A stretch of 64,000 nt of DNA from Prorocentrum cordatum (lineage: Eukaryota > Sar > Dinophyceae > Prorocentrales > Prorocentraceae): the NCBI GenBank assembly GCA_963575745.1, contig CAUYUJ010021062.1:1-64000 (forward strand), read 5' to 3'. Position numbers and translations under genes: made by a program. Shown here in pieces: positions 42,381-53,350 of this stretch. Position 1 is the stretch's first letter; every line of letters starts with the position of its first letter. The notes under the pieces are model-generated. The model worked only from the letters and a program-made list of their open reading frames with translations, did not search any database and had not been told where the DNA came from.

Positions 42381-43070
42381 TGCTCGGCAGCAGATTTCTA
42401 GACTTCGAGGAGACGCAGGAGGATGACGCAAAGTATGGATACCACGAGTGGCAAGCAAACCAGGGCGAGGATCTGCAAGGGGGAATTGGAAAACGAAGGG
42501 GTGTAATAGCAGTGATATTTACCCCCCCCCCCCCCCCTTCCCCCATTCAAAAAGGCGCCCGGCCATGGCCACCCTACCTTCCACGTGGAAATAAGCCATG
42601 CACACGCATGCAGCTGCACATGCGCACATGTGTGTTCGCATGTGTCCAAGAATACCTTCCCCGAGTATATCTTGCAATTTATGCATGCTGCGTCGATATC
42701 GTCGCCCATATATTTTTTTTTATTTTGTTGGTTTTGAAATATTTTTAATTTTTCGCGAAGAAACAGGGTAGGGTATTACCCCCCCGTGCCCTCCACCTAG
42801 AGACGCCCCCCCCCCCCCCCCCCATGGTCCCCCCCCCCCCCCGCCCCCAGGACAGCGGCCCAGACTGATGGAAGGAGAAAACTTTCTAGAGGACGGAGTG
42901 GGGGGGGCGGAGGAGGAGGTTGGCGGCGGTGGAGGGGATGGGATGGGAGGGCGAGGGGGGCGGTGCAAGTGCCTGCCCGCATGCTGTGCGCCCGCGCCAA
43001 ATAAGGGCAGCCAGCGACACCCTAAGACAGCTTTAACAAGGAGACCCCCAGCAGCCCAAGAGGCAAAACG
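42381..43070. other. Spacer with C/G runs and TGCACATG-rich stretch
   Basis: It holds C runs at 42522-42538 and 42806-42823, a GCATGCAGCTGCACATGCGC stretch near 42606-42625, and T-rich sequence near 42711-42750. No gene is supported. Confidence 0.35.
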
Positions 43071-43240
43071 AGACAAGGAGGACGAGGGGGAGGAGGAGGA
43101 AAACAAGGAGGAGAGGGGGGAGGAGGAGGAGAGAGAAGGGGAGGTGGATGAGGAGGAGGAGGAGGAGGAGGAGGAGAGGAGGAGGAAGAGGAGGAGGAGG
43201 AGGAAAAGGGGGAGGAGGGGGAAAACGAGGAGGAGGGGGA
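43070..43240. repeat. (GGA)n microsatellite
   Basis: Purine-only GGA/GAA repeat. Confidence 0.9.
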
Positions 43241-43960
43241 TTTTGGATTGCGCTGCTGATGAAGCGCATGGCCTGTCAGCTAATGGCGGCGCTGCAGCTA
43301 GCAGAGGCAGTCAGCACAGTCAACTCGCGTGGCTGTGCTAAGAGGCGAAGCTCGCAAACTCTGCGCGGGCACCTGAAGTCAAGTCAGACAGTAACTTCCT
43401 CCAGCCAACCTGCCTAACCCCACGAATCCCACCCAGTCCCATAATATTAACTACGCGAGCAACTGGGTGCGAGGCAGCAATGTGGACGCAGAGCGTCTGG
43501 TACTAGGCGGCAAAGGATTGAAACTTTCAACCGTGGCCAGGAAGTGGCGGCGGACAGGGCGGGCAATCCTGCTCGGTTGCTCTCGGCGTAACCCTGGCAG
43601 CACCAGGACATCACGCTTCACAGAGATGCACTCGCTGACTTAACCCCTTCCACAAAGCTGCCAGCCACTCCCACTCCCATCCTTATCTGCAAGACAAAAG
43701 CAAGAAAGGCTGGCGGCAGGCGGGGGCTGCGGCGTGCAGCCGCATGAGCGCCTGGCCGGCGACGCGCGGACCGACGGACACTCGGGGGTTCGGTGCCACA
43801 CGCAACGGGTGTGTGGTTAGCGACGGACTACGCTCACCGAGCCCCCTGCCGCTGCCCCCCACGGGCCAAGGCTTGAAGCTTGACAGTCCGGCGGTGACAG
43901 AAACGCGAGAGGGCGCGCCTGTGTCCAGGTTGACGGCGGAGAGAGAGCAGGCGAGCGGGT
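43241..43960. other. Unique sequence, no supported gene
   Basis: Ordinary composition. A plus-strand frame from 43744 is open for 129 codons but shows no domain, and its later part lies in a repeat. Confidence 0.3.
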
Positions 43961-44735
43961 GGCAAGCAGGCGGCGGCGGAAAGAAGCAAGAGAGGCAGGC
44001 ACATGCCTCTCTGATCTCAGCACGTCTGCCCGACCTAACATACCCAACCCCCTCCCGAATACATGTTGCGAGGAGCGCCCACTATGGCCCCCTGCCCTCA
44101 CGGTTCGACCCTCGGTTCGGCCGACCAGGCTGACGCTCGAGCTGGCGACAGTTGCGCACGTCAACTGCTTTCAGTGAAACCTGCTACGCACTGTCTGAAA
44201 TTTAGTCTCAGAGAGAGAGCGGGCAAGAGGGCGGGACAGCACATGCAGGCAGGCCGTGCACAAGAGAGAGCAAGAGAGGCGGGCTGCCGCTCTCTCTGAC
44301 TGTTGCTACACTGCCTCGCTGCTAATACCTCCAACTGCCCGACCTACCAATCCCAGCCCTCTCCCGACTACACGATGCGGTCTCCACGACCGCTGTGGCT
44401 CTCAAAGCCGCTGCACTCAACGACTTTACCTCGGCGAGAGCCGCTGTGGGGCGGGGGCTTCGCGAGTTCCTTTCGGGGCGCCCACTATGGCCCCCTCCCC
44501 TCACGGATCGACCCTCGGTTCGGCCGAGAAGGCTGACGCTCGAGATGGCAACAGTTGCGCAATGCGACTGCTGTCAGTCAAACCTGATGCGCCTTGTCTG
44601 AAAAATCTGGTCTCAGAGGGAGAGAGGGCAAGAGGGCGGGCCGGCGCTTGTAGGCAGGCCGAAGACATGAAAGAGCAAAAGAGGCGGGCTCCCCCTTTCT
44701 CCGCTTGCTGTTACACTGCCCCGCTGCTAACACCT
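43961..44735. repeat. ~400-bp tandem repeat, about two units
   Basis: GCGCCCACTATGGCCCCCT at 44075 and 44476; CGACCCTCGGTTCGGCCGA at 44106 and 44507; GGCTGACGCTCGAG at 44128 and 44530; GTCTGAAATTTAGTCTCAG / GTCTGAAAAATCTGGTCTCAG at about 44190 and 44598. A third partial copy of the 3' part begins near 43985 (AGCAAGAGAGGCAGGC). Confidence 0.85.
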
Positions 44736-45100
44736 CCAACAAACCCCCAATGTTCCCTCCATACTACAAAAATCACCTGAAACTGCAGACATCGGATACT
44801 CCTGGAAACTGAAGGTGGCCGACAGACACACATCCATGGTCCAAGAGAGGCTGTCTGCAGCAAAACTGATCATGTGAAAGTTGGGCCTACTGTGGCGCAA
44901 CTCTGGAGGTCAGACGGCTATGGAATGCAAGCTCATTCAGCGGACGTGATTCCAGCTCAGCTCGAACTGACGGATGAGCTGGGGGTTACCTGTATACCAC
45001 CACGGGACTAGCGAAACGAGGAGGGCACGCATTAACCATAGCACCAGCCACAAGGCGTTGTGCAGGAGGCTGATGTGATGATGCCCATGATTATGACGGT
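44736..45100. other. Spacer downstream of the 45-47 kb gene, no gene seen
   Basis: Unique sequence of moderate GC. It may include the 3' untranslated region of the minus-strand gene that ends at 45170. Confidence 0.4.
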
Positions 45101-45169
45101 GTGTTTTTTTCGTGGCGCGCGGCCGCCAGCGCGTCGCAGGACGCGCTGCGACGGGGAGACTGCCTCTCT

Positions 45170-47190
45170 CTAGGCGGCCTGCTCCTTGCCGCCGTCTGGC
45201 TTGGAGCCGCCGCCGCCCTTGCCCGTGTCGCCCTTCGGTTTCTTCTCGGGAAGGCCGTCGCCGACGCTCTGCATGTCGGGCTGGCGCTTCCTGCTCTGGC
45301 CCTCCTGCTCAGCGGTGGAACCTGGAATCTCTTTGTCAGCGGCGGAGGTGGGCTGAGCGGCAGGGTCTGGGCTCTCTAGCTCAGCAGCGCGCTGTTGTCC
45401 TGCGGTGGCGTCGCACACTGCTTGGGCTGCCTGCGCTTGTTCCCTTGTTCTTGCCCGATCCCCAGGGCCTTTCATGCCCTCGGGCGTCGTCGGGGCTGGA
45501 AGAGCAGGGCATGCTGCCTCATGGCTGGGAGCCGTCGGCGTCGGCTGAGGCAGCATCTCGACGGGGGTCGTCGGCTGCGGCGGGGCCGCCTCCTGGCTGG
45601 GAGCCGTCTGCTGCGGCGGCGCCGCTTCCTCCGTCGGCTGCGGCGGGGCCGCCTCCTGGCTGGGAGGGGTCATGTTCGCGCCCCGCGGCGCCCTTTTCGC
45701 AAGTGGTCGGCTTTGTTTTCCGCGCAGGCGCCGCAGCTCGGTTTGCGCTGCTGCGGCTGCTGCCTCGGGCGCCTGCGCCTCTGCCGCGGCCTCTGCGGTG
45801 GCGGGCTCCTCGCGGTGCTTGGCCCCGCTGGCGTTGCCATGCCGCTGGCGTTGCTGCTGGCGGCGCCCTGCTGCTCTCTTTTTACGGCCTGGCGGATCCT
45901 CTGCATGTTCGGCACCTGCATGGAGATGATCTCGCATCTGGAATCAGAGTCGTCTGCAACCTCGCCCTTCACTGCAAGCATGTTCGCCTCGGCTGCCGCT
46001 GCTGCCGCTGTCGCTAGAGTTTCTTCCTCCTAAGTCAGCGGCAACTCTTCTGGACTCTCAGAGTCGGTTCGGTTGCTGCCTCCGTCGCTCCCCCTCTGCG
46101 CCTGTCACCTCGCATTCTGCTGGGGCTTCGGCTGCGCCTGGCTCTGCTGCTGGGGTGGCTGCCGTACACGGCGGTTATGGGGGAAGGCGTGCCCCCCCTT
46201 CGCGGCTGCGTGGCGCGCTGCCTGGTGCGGTGGCGGCGGCTGCTGCCCTGCTGTGGTCTGCGGCGGTGGCGGCGGCGGCGGCGCTGCCCCTGCTGCGAGC
46301 TGCACGTTTGGGAACGGCAGGGGCTGCAGAGTGGCCTGGGGCATCGACGCCTGAGGCCAGGCATACCGCGGAGGCGTGCGCGGCATCACAATCACTTGCG
46401 GCTGCTGCTGCTGCTGATGCTGTTGGAGCGTGCGCACGACCTCCTGCGCCACCTCATGCGCCGTGGGTGCTGCCGCAGCTTGCCTTAGCGTCCCCAGCAT
46501 GTCAGCATTCGGCGGGACTGGGCCAGTTTTGCGGGGGTGGTCTGGCGGTGGAGCGGCTGGCTGGCGGGGGCCATACTTGGGCTTCGGCTTCAGCGTTGGC
46601 GGCGTCATCGCTGGCGGGCTCATTGGCGCAGGTTTCGGGAAGCAGGGGAACGCAGAGTCGCCAGGATACCGCGCGGGTACCGTGTCAACCTCGAAGTGCA
46701 CGATGGGGGTCCGCATTGGGCCAGTCTTGGGACCCGTCGGTTTCGGCCTCGGGGACGCGAGGACGCGCCCGTGCTCTGCGATCTCTTGCCCCTCGCGCTG
46801 CTTGATGTGCTGCCACCACCTAGGAACGCCCTCTTGCGCACAGGATGGGGCGCCCCTGTACAGGATGGCAAGAAGGAGCAACCACGGCAAATCATCTTAA
46901 GCTAATTGCAAGCCGATCGCGCCCCGCGGCCGCTAGGTGTCGCGCTCCTCTCTCTTGCTGCCCTTGCTCTTCTTCCTCGCGCCCTGTGTCTTGTTGGGGA
47001 GCTCGTAGAGGCCGAAGGTTGCGCTGTGGCGGCGGTTGGCTCTGCTCCAATTCTGGCGCTTCAGCGAGAGGCACAAGCCGCTGCCGATGCACTTCATCTC
47101 TCCGCAGTGCCTGCACTTGCTCAGCGGGCGGCGCAGGTGCACGCCGAAGGGGGCCTTGCGCAACCCGTCAAGCTGCTCCTCCTCATCCTC
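45170..47190 (-). CDS. Spliced gene: Pro/Gln/Ala-rich, basic, probably nuclear protein
   Basis: The clearest part is an exon from about 46890 to 46109 (WWQHIKQREGQEIAEHGRVL, IVHFEVDTVPARYPGDSAFP, polyQ QHQQQQQPQVIVMPR, poly-Pro) joined by a GT-AG intron (46031-46108) to an exon reading RRKKTLATAAAAAAEANMLA, VKGEVADDSDSRCEIISMQV, PNMQRIRQAVKREQQ. The splice restores one phase exactly. Near 45890 the coding frame changes again, by an indel or an unseen intron, to HREEPATAEAAAEAQAPEAA and ends SRKRQPDMQSVGDGLPEKKP, KG...KEQAA at the stop at 45170. The RKRQ/PEKKPK pair looks like a bipartite nuclear signal. An upstream Cys-rich exon candidate (47163-46936: CRHCGEMKCIGSGLCLSLKR) may belong to the same gene. 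I recognise no family. Retaining an intron argues against a retrocopy. Confidence 0.5.
46031..46108 (-). other. Intron (78 nt, GT-AG)
   Basis: Donor AG|GTGACA and acceptor CTTAG|G on the minus strand. Without splicing the upstream frame stops at once (AGG TGA). With splicing, codon AG+G reads Arg and the frame continues for at least 45 more residues before the next anomaly. The length and phase are consistent with a genuine small intron. Confidence 0.65.
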
Positions 47191-47334
47191 CTCGTCGTCG
47201 TCGCCCGTGAGGTTGGCGCCGCCGCCCTTGGGGTCGCCCCCGCGCTTGCGGCCGCCCCCGTCAGGGGGGCCGCCGCCAGGGGGGCGCCTTCTCCTCCAGG
47301 CGGCGCCATGCGCAAGCCGACGTCCATCGCCTGG

Positions 47335-47396
<62 letters not shown>

Positions 47397-47428
47397 CTCT
47401 CTTCTCTCTATTCTCTCTCTGCTCTCTC

Positions 47429-47461
<33 letters not shown>

Positions 47462-47494
47462 GCTCTCTCTCTTCTCTTCTCTTCTCTTCTCTTC

Positions 47495-47568
<74 letters not shown>

Positions 47569-47580
47569 CTCTCTCCCTGC
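47335..47580. repeat. (TC)n microsatellite
   Basis: About 240 bp of CT dinucleotides with interruptions by CTTCT and CTCA. On the minus strand this is (GA)n and lies between coding segments, possibly intronic. Confidence 0.95.
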
Positions 47581-48097
47581 TTCTCTCCTCCTTCTCCTCC
47601 CTCATCCTCCTCCTCCTTCTTCTTCTCCTCTCGTCATCACTCCCATCTCCCCGTCCGCCTCTCCCCCCCCTGCGCCCCGCTGCCCGTGCTGGCCGCGCGG
47701 TTTCTCTCCTCTCCCTCCCTTCCTCTGTGCGTAATATGCATCCCTTGCTGTCAGGCCAGCAGCGCGCAGGGGATCTGGCTGCTGGCTACATTCCTCTTCG
47801 ACGACCTCCCTCGCTGCCCCGGAATAGGCCGCGCCCTGGCCCTCGCCCTCGGCGCGCCATTGGCCCTCGGCGGCCTCGAAGCCGAGGCTTTCGAGCCGTA
47901 TCAGTCCTGGAGCTCTCTCTCCCTGGCGCCCACTTCCCCCCTCACCCCCTTCTCAAGCGCCCTCCCTGCTCGGGGGGGGGGGGGGGGGCTGTCGCAGCGC
48001 TTCCGTATGACACTAAGCTCAGCAAGCTGTTGATTGAAAGCACGCTACCAGTGTAGACATAACCATATATACGATACATATATAACCATATATACGA

Positions 48098-48129
<32 letters not shown>

Positions 48130-48660
48130 GCAGAATGCCAACTGATATGTATTGAGCGCACATGTTTGCGGCAATGCGCGCGCGTGCATGCGCGCGAAAA
48201 AACAAAAGAAAGAGAAAAAGCAAACAAAAACAGAAAGTAAAAAAGGAAAAACAAAAAGCAAAACAAAACAAAGAAAAAAAAAAAGGAAAAGAGACGGAAA
48301 AAAAAAAAAAAAAAGAAAAGCCAGCGTGCTGCCGTGCACGGTCGCCGTCGCCGTCGCCAACGGACGCTCGTCGCCGCCCCGCCGCCGCCGAACCTCGCCT
48401 GCATGGCGCGCGCATGCGTGTTCATGTGCGCACATATGCGCCGCCCCCGAAATATCGAGTTCGCTTGCAGTCGGTCCGCCGCGCCAACCGCCGAGCAAGA
48501 ACGGCCGGGCGTCGCTTTCGCCCCAGTGAATCTATAGCACACGCCGCACGGCACCCCTCGCGTAGAATCCAGGATCTCGTTGCCCTTCCGCTTGCAGAGG
48601 GGTCGGCTGTAGCCGCGTAAACGCGAGCCCCGCCAGGGGGCCTTCTGCGGGGCTGTCTAC
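47581..48660. other. Intergenic or intronic sequence with A-rich and TATA-type tracts
   Basis: Features: G18 run near 47970-47987, ACCATATATACGATACATATATAACC near 48061, (AT)n at 48103-48128, and a strongly A-rich purine stretch with AAAAC/AAAG motifs at 48198-48320. No gene is supported. It separates two minus-strand genes and could hold 3' or 5' untranslated or intron sequence. Confidence 0.4.
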
Positions 48661-48664
48661 GAGG

Positions 48665-49967
48665 TCAGGAAACGCGTGAGGGCTGCGCCGAAATGCTCCC
48701 CATTGCGGCGGAGATCTGCGCCTGCAGCTTACTTTTGTTCTCATGCAGCAATTTTACGAGCTCCTCCGCCGCCTTCATCTTCTCCTCCTTGCTGTAGCGG
48801 TCGGATTTCTCGCCGATAGAGCGCACCTGGCGCTCGTTGCCGAAATTCTCCCGCGCGGCGCTGCACCCGCCCCCCTTGCACCACGTCGCGGTGCATTTCC
48901 GCTCGGGGGCAGCCGCTGCAGCGGGCTTCGCCTACTTGGCCGCGGGCGCCTCCAGTTCCTCCACCTCGACCTCGCGTCGGGCTCGCCCCCCCCCCCCCCC
49001 CGTCGCCCTCGGTGGCGGCGCGCCCCTTCTCGTTCCAACCCCCTGCAGGCTTCTTCGCGGCAGCGGCGGGTCTCTCAAGAGGCCCGCCCGTTCCCTTCGT
49101 CTTCCTCTTGGACCACGTCTCGCACATGGCATTCGGCACCTCCGTCTCCTCGTCGTCTCCGTGCACTTTGGCCGTGCGCATGCCGTCGGGCCCCGGCGCC
49201 AACTTGCACTCCGCGGTCGTCGCGCCGCTTTGCCCTATCAGGGGCGCGCGGTCGTAGCCGACAGTGAAAATCTCGAACGTATCGTTCTTCTTCTTGTCGC
49301 CCGTCTCGGCGGGAAGGTTCTTCCTGGGGGCGGCGGCGCCGCCTGGCGAGGACGCGACGCCGATGGGGTCGCTCAGATGCGGCCTCGAGATCTTCGCGTT
49401 CAGCGGGGTGCCCGTCGGAGCCTTCACGTGGTGCGCCTTGTGGATAGATCCTGGGCTCATCGCGGACCCGCTGGCCGGGGGGCTCGGAGGCCGCGCGCGC
49501 GACGGGGGTATTCTCCTGATGGGGGCCCTCGCCTTCGCTTTCTTATAGCTGCCTGCCTGCTGCCTCCCAATCTCACCGACCTGCTCCACTGCGAGTGCAC
49601 GCCCTTGATCCGCCCCCCTCCACCCCCCCCCCCTCCAGCTTTGGCTAAAGGGAGAAAAAAGAGGGCGGTGCGAGAGAGCAGCCGAAAAGCTGTCCCCCCC
49701 CCCCCTCCCAGCTCGGGGGGGGGGGACATACATGCTGGCATCATCTCTGGGCGCGCCGAGCTTATGGGTGATCGCATCTCGCAGTTGAGGCTCTGACATC
49801 CGCTGCGCGATCTGAATGACACCGCCCAAGAAAGCCATGTCGTCGGCGACCACGTCATCCATGTCAGATTGGGGAATCTGCATTGCAAGTATTTCCTTCT
49901 GGCATGACTTCACCAAATTCTCCATGCTCTCCACCGAAGCCGCGTTCTTCACCCGCTCCTCGGCCAT
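48665..49967 (-). CDS. Probable gene, lysine-rich with Cys motif near C-terminus; frame broken at a C-run
   Basis: The start is ATG 49967 (MAEERVKNAASVESMENLVK), then a well-ordered helical region to ITHKLGAPRDD (49740). A low-complexity stretch from 49735 to 49560 may be an intron (GTATGT follows the Met-Tyr codons; CAGGCAG precedes YKKAK). The frame resumes KKAKARAPIRRIPPSRARPP and runs through TFEIFTVGYDRAPLIGQSGA and ECKLAPGPDGMRTAKVHGDD. At a 16-base C run (48989-49004) the frame changes to REVEVEELEAPAAK, then meets TAG (48934-48932), then continues in the same frame AKPAAAAAPERKCTATWCKG, SDRYSKEEKMKAAEELVKLL and stops at TGA 48667. The TAG is either a nonsense codon or the end of an intron. 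The CTATWCKGGGC cluster may bind metal. No family is recognised. Confidence 0.5.
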
Positions 49968-49979
49968 GATACGACGCGC

Positions 49980-50400
49980 AAGAGAAAAATGGAAACATGC
50001 GGTATTGGATAAACATTGGATGGGCTGGAACCGCGACGGCTATACGGATCGCGCGGTTTCCTGTGCCTCCTCTGTTCCCTCCTGTACAGGAGGGGCGACG
50101 GACCCGACGCCAGCGATTTTTGCGAACATGCAGCCTATGTTGGAAAAGCCTGTTTGCTCTGATTAGGAAAAGCTTGTTTGCCTTAACTAATTAAGGAACT
50201 GAATTCCTAGTTAGAGCAGATACGACCCTCAAGGTAAGCCTCGTGGCTATTATTGGGCCGTTCTGGTGTGGACCTGTCAACGATGTTCAAGCGTCTGGTC
50301 GTGTCTATTTCCATGTCCCGCGCATCATTTGTGTTTTCAATGATTGGTTGGCGTTATGATGGGCACGGTGTATAGTTTAAGCTTTTTGGGCATGTTGAAC
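49980..50400. other. Upstream region of the 49967 gene, no gene seen
   Basis: Moderate GC. A short direct repeat GGAAAAGC(C/T)TGTTTGC occurs at 50140 and 50166. No TATA-like or other recognisable promoter motif. Confidence 0.4.
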
Positions 50401-50404
50401 CATT

Positions 50405-50545
50405 TTTTAGAAACGGAATTAAACATGTTTAGCCACGGATACCCACAACATAGATTTTTAGCCACGCTTAACCATATTTAGCCACGTCTAGCCACGGGCA
50501 CCAACGAGCGGCTTGCATGCCAAACTTATAGCCACGTTTAAACAT
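50405..50545. repeat. TTTAGCCACG repeat cluster 1
   Basis: TTTAGCCACG or close variants occur at least five times (near 50429, 50457, 50477, 50487 and 50530), irregularly spaced in AT-rich sequence about 460-580 bp upstream of ATG 49967. The same motif clusters at 59905-60045 upstream of the other large gene. Confidence 0.7.
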
Positions 50546-50639
50546 TAAATAAACACGCGCGTTTTCTAATCCGAATATGTGCGAATGACGGTGTGGAAGT
50601 TCTAAGCTGTGTAACACAAATGTGGGTTATCCATTACCT

Positions 50640-51540
50640 CTGGAAGGAGAAGGAAGACGGAGGAGCAGGCAGAGGATGAGCAGGAGGAGGTACGGAGGGA
50701 AGACGAGGAGGAGGAAGCGGATGAAGGGGGAAATATAAGGATCAGGAAGAGGAATAGCATATGCGGACGAACAAGGACACTACGACGAATAATTAGAAAA
50801 ATCATAAAACGAAAGAAAAAATAACACGAACAACAGCAAGAACGATGACGAATACGACGACGAAAACGACGACGACGGCGCTGGAGGCGGCGGCCGACGC
50901 GGCGGCGGCGACTGCTACGATGACGACGACGTCAGAGTCAACCACCGGGGTCTTTGCAAGTCTTACAGCAAGTTCCGCTGAAGGAGGAAGGGGAAAAACA
51001 AGAGAGTGGCGGACCCCCATGCGGGGAGTCCTCTCGGAAGCAGCTGCTTTGGCTCAGCAATCATAGTGCAAGGAAAATTGCAGGAAATCGCTGAAGAGTA
51101 ACACTCCTCTTCGCCCCCAGATCGCATTCTCCGCCTTGTTCTCTCCTCCTCCTCCTCCAACTCCTCCGGGGGTGGAGGGAGGAGCCAGCTTGCTCGCGGT
51201 TGCCTGTGCAGCTTGCTCTCGGGAGGACCAGCGAGATCTGGGCTGCCAGCTTGCTCGCGGTTGCCTGTGTAGTGCAGCTGGGCAGGCCCCGCGGCAGAGC
51301 CCCAAGACGCAAGCAACAGGGCGGGCAACAAAAAAGCATACTCGCATGTGCGCTTTGATTGTCCTCCTCCTCCGCCTCTCTTTTCCCCCTCCTCTGTAGA
51401 GGCGGGCCGTGGCCCCCGAGGCCGAGCGCGCGCGGAGCCCGCGGCGGCCACGCCCGGAGATCCAGCGCGCAGCTCGGCGGTGCGCCCCAAGGGGGGAGGA
51501 GAGGAGGGGGGGGAGGAGGGGGAGGAGGAAGATTATAGGA
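50640..51540. other. Mixed low-complexity spacer, no supported gene
   Basis: GGA/GAA-rich 50650-50760; ACGACG-rich 50840-50935; a diverged ~55-bp unit containing GCCAGCTTGCTCGCGGTTGCCTGTG (51181 and 51244); then GC-rich. Frames on both strands lack domains. Confidence 0.4.
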
Positions 51541-51710
51541 TCGATACGGAGATCGAAAGTGGGATCGAAAGTGAGGACAATTGTAAGGCAGATCGTCAGA
51601 CCGAAAGTGAAGTCGATTCAGTGAGATCGATCATGAGATCGCTCGTGCGATCTCTAGTTAGATCGATTGCGAGATCGACAGTCAGAGCGATTGTGAGAAC
51701 CTCGCCTCGG
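51535..51710. repeat. Degenerate GATCGA-based repeat
   Basis: (T/A)GAGATCGA and variants recur every 10-16 bp over about 170 bp. Confidence 0.8.
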
Positions 51711-51727
51711 CATTCCCACAAATTATG

Positions 51728-51930
51728 GCAATGGAGCGAAGCTTCCGCGCGTTGAGCGGAAGCTCAAGCTCAAGCTAAAAGAGAAATATAAAATGGAGCG
51801 AAGCTTCCGCGTGTTGAGCGGAAGTTCAAGCTCAAGCGCATACAGCTGGACTTCAAATAATTTGGACCGATAATGGAGCGACGCTCACAGCGAAGGCAGA
51901 ACATCAAGCTCAAGCTAATGTGAAGGGGAG
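51728..51930. repeat. ~62-bp tandem repeat with a conserved hairpin (about three units)
   Basis: Unit AATGGAGCGAAGCTTCCGC occurs at 51730 and 51792, with a diverged third (AATGGAGCGACGCTCAC) near 51871. In unit 1, AGCTTCCGC (51740-51748) pairs perfectly with GCGGAAGCT (51756-51764) around a 7-base loop; unit 2 keeps the pairing with one mismatch. Each unit ends TCAAGCTCAAGC. Confidence 0.85.
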
Positions 51931-52084
51931 CCCCAGGTTGCCGTGGGCCTGCAGAAGGTGGGTCTCCTTTCTGCGGTCCAGGCGGCGCCAGAGCACCGCT
52001 CCCCTCGGATCCTGGAAACCATGTAGAGCAACTACATCGCACTTACATATCCAGGGGGTCGGAGACCTCGGGCCCAAGGAGGCA

Positions 52085-52130
52085 CGAGGCACGAGGAGGA
52101 GGAGGAGGAGGAGGAGGAGGAGGACGAGGA
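52085..52130. repeat. (GGA)n microsatellite
   Basis: Short GGA repeat preceded by GGCACGAGGCACGA. Confidence 0.85.
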
Positions 52131-52280
52131 GCGGAAGCAGCGTCCAGGAGCCCAAATGGCTCCAGGGCGACGCGGCGGAGCAGAGTCCAGAGCACCGGCC
52201 GCTCTGATTTGCCGATTGCGCCGTCGAGGCGCTTGGCTCCTTACCTTGCGTTACGTGGAAAAGTTGTTACGCACGTCTCG

Positions 52281-52445
52281 AATCCGCCGACCCCTTGGGG
52301 TTCATCGGCGCGTGAGATCTTCCCCCTCCCCAAACCCCTCCCCCGGGAGCCCGGTCCGGTCGATTTGGAGGGGGGGGGGTCTGTTCAAATTCCCCGTTTC
52401 CACCGGGGGGGTCATCCGCTCCCGAAAATCCTGCAGGGACTCCTC
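52281..52445 (+). repeat. SINE-like hairpin element, copy 3 (diverged)
   Basis: It begins GAATCCGCCGACCCC and keeps CGCCGA ... TCGGCG pairing across an enlarged loop. It then has CTTCCCCCTCCCC and a G-run/C-run terminal block like copies 2 and 4. A CCAAGAGG-type tract follows directly. Confidence 0.6.
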
Positions 52446-52454
52446 CGGTGGCCT

Positions 52455-53350
52455 CGAAATGGCCCCGAGACGCCAAACGAGCGCTCCAAGACGCCCAAAG
52501 TGGCCCAAAGACGGGCTACGAGGCCTCCTAGACGGCACAAGAGGTCACCACGAGGCCCCAAGAGGCCTCCAAGATGCGTCCCAAGAGGGTCCCTAAACGC
52601 AAAAATTTGCCCATTCCCTCTGTAAAAGGTATATTTTTTCACAAGTTCGCCTTCTGGATTTTCCGATGCTCCCAGACGGCCCAAGAGGCCCCCAACACCG
52701 CCTCAAGACGGCCCAAGAAGCCTCCAAGAGGGCCCCAAAATAGCCTAAGAGGGCCCCAAGTCGGCCCAACAGGCGTCCAAGACGGCCCAAGAGGGCCCCG
52801 AAAACGGCCCCAAGAGCGCTCCAGGAGCGCTCCGAGTGGCCTCCAAGAGAGCTCAATATGGTCCCAGACGGTCCAAGAGCGATCAAAGACACCGAAGACG
52901 GCCTCCAGACGGCCCAAGATGCCCCCAAGAGGCCCCAAGAGGCATCCAAGATGCGCCCCAAGAGGGCCTCCAGACGCAAAAAGTTGGCCCGTTCTCTTCG
53001 TAAAACGTATATGTTTCACAAAGTCGCCTTTTGGCCTTCCCGACGCTCTTAGACGGCCCAAGAGGCCCCCAAGACCGCACCAAGACGGTCCAAGAAGCCT
53101 CCAAGAGGGCCCCAAGACAGCCCAAGAGGGCGCCAAGACGGCTCAAGAGGCGCCGAAGACGGCCCAAGAGAACCCCGAAAACGACCCCAAGAGCGCTCCA
53201 GGAGCGCTCCAAGTGGCTTCCAAGAGAGCTCAACATGGTCCCGCACGGTCCAAGAGCAATCGAAGACACCCGAGATGGCCTCCAGCTGGCCCAAGACGCC
53301 CCCAAGGGGCCTCCAAGATGCGTCCCAAGAGGGTCCCTAGACGCAAAATT
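52455..53350. repeat. CCAAGAGG-type tract organised as ~370-bp higher-order repeat
   Basis: The core CCAAGATGCG(T/C)CCCAAGAGGG...ACGCAAAAA...TTC(T/C)CTxxGTAAAA(G/C)GTATAT...TTCACAA starts near 52570 and 52945, and a third begins near 53312 and is cut off at 53350. Between cores lie degenerate CCAAGACGGCCCAAGAGG units. Confidence 0.85.

Noticed and set aside
44101-44125. tRNA T-arm-like GGTTCGACCCTCGG
   Set aside because: No matching acceptor, D or anticodon arms, and the sequence is part of a 400-bp tandem repeat.
45112-46017. Plus-strand frame of 301 codons, Arg/Ala/Pro-rich
   Set aside because: It is antisense to the spliced minus-strand gene, whose frame has a consistent intron and more protein-like composition.
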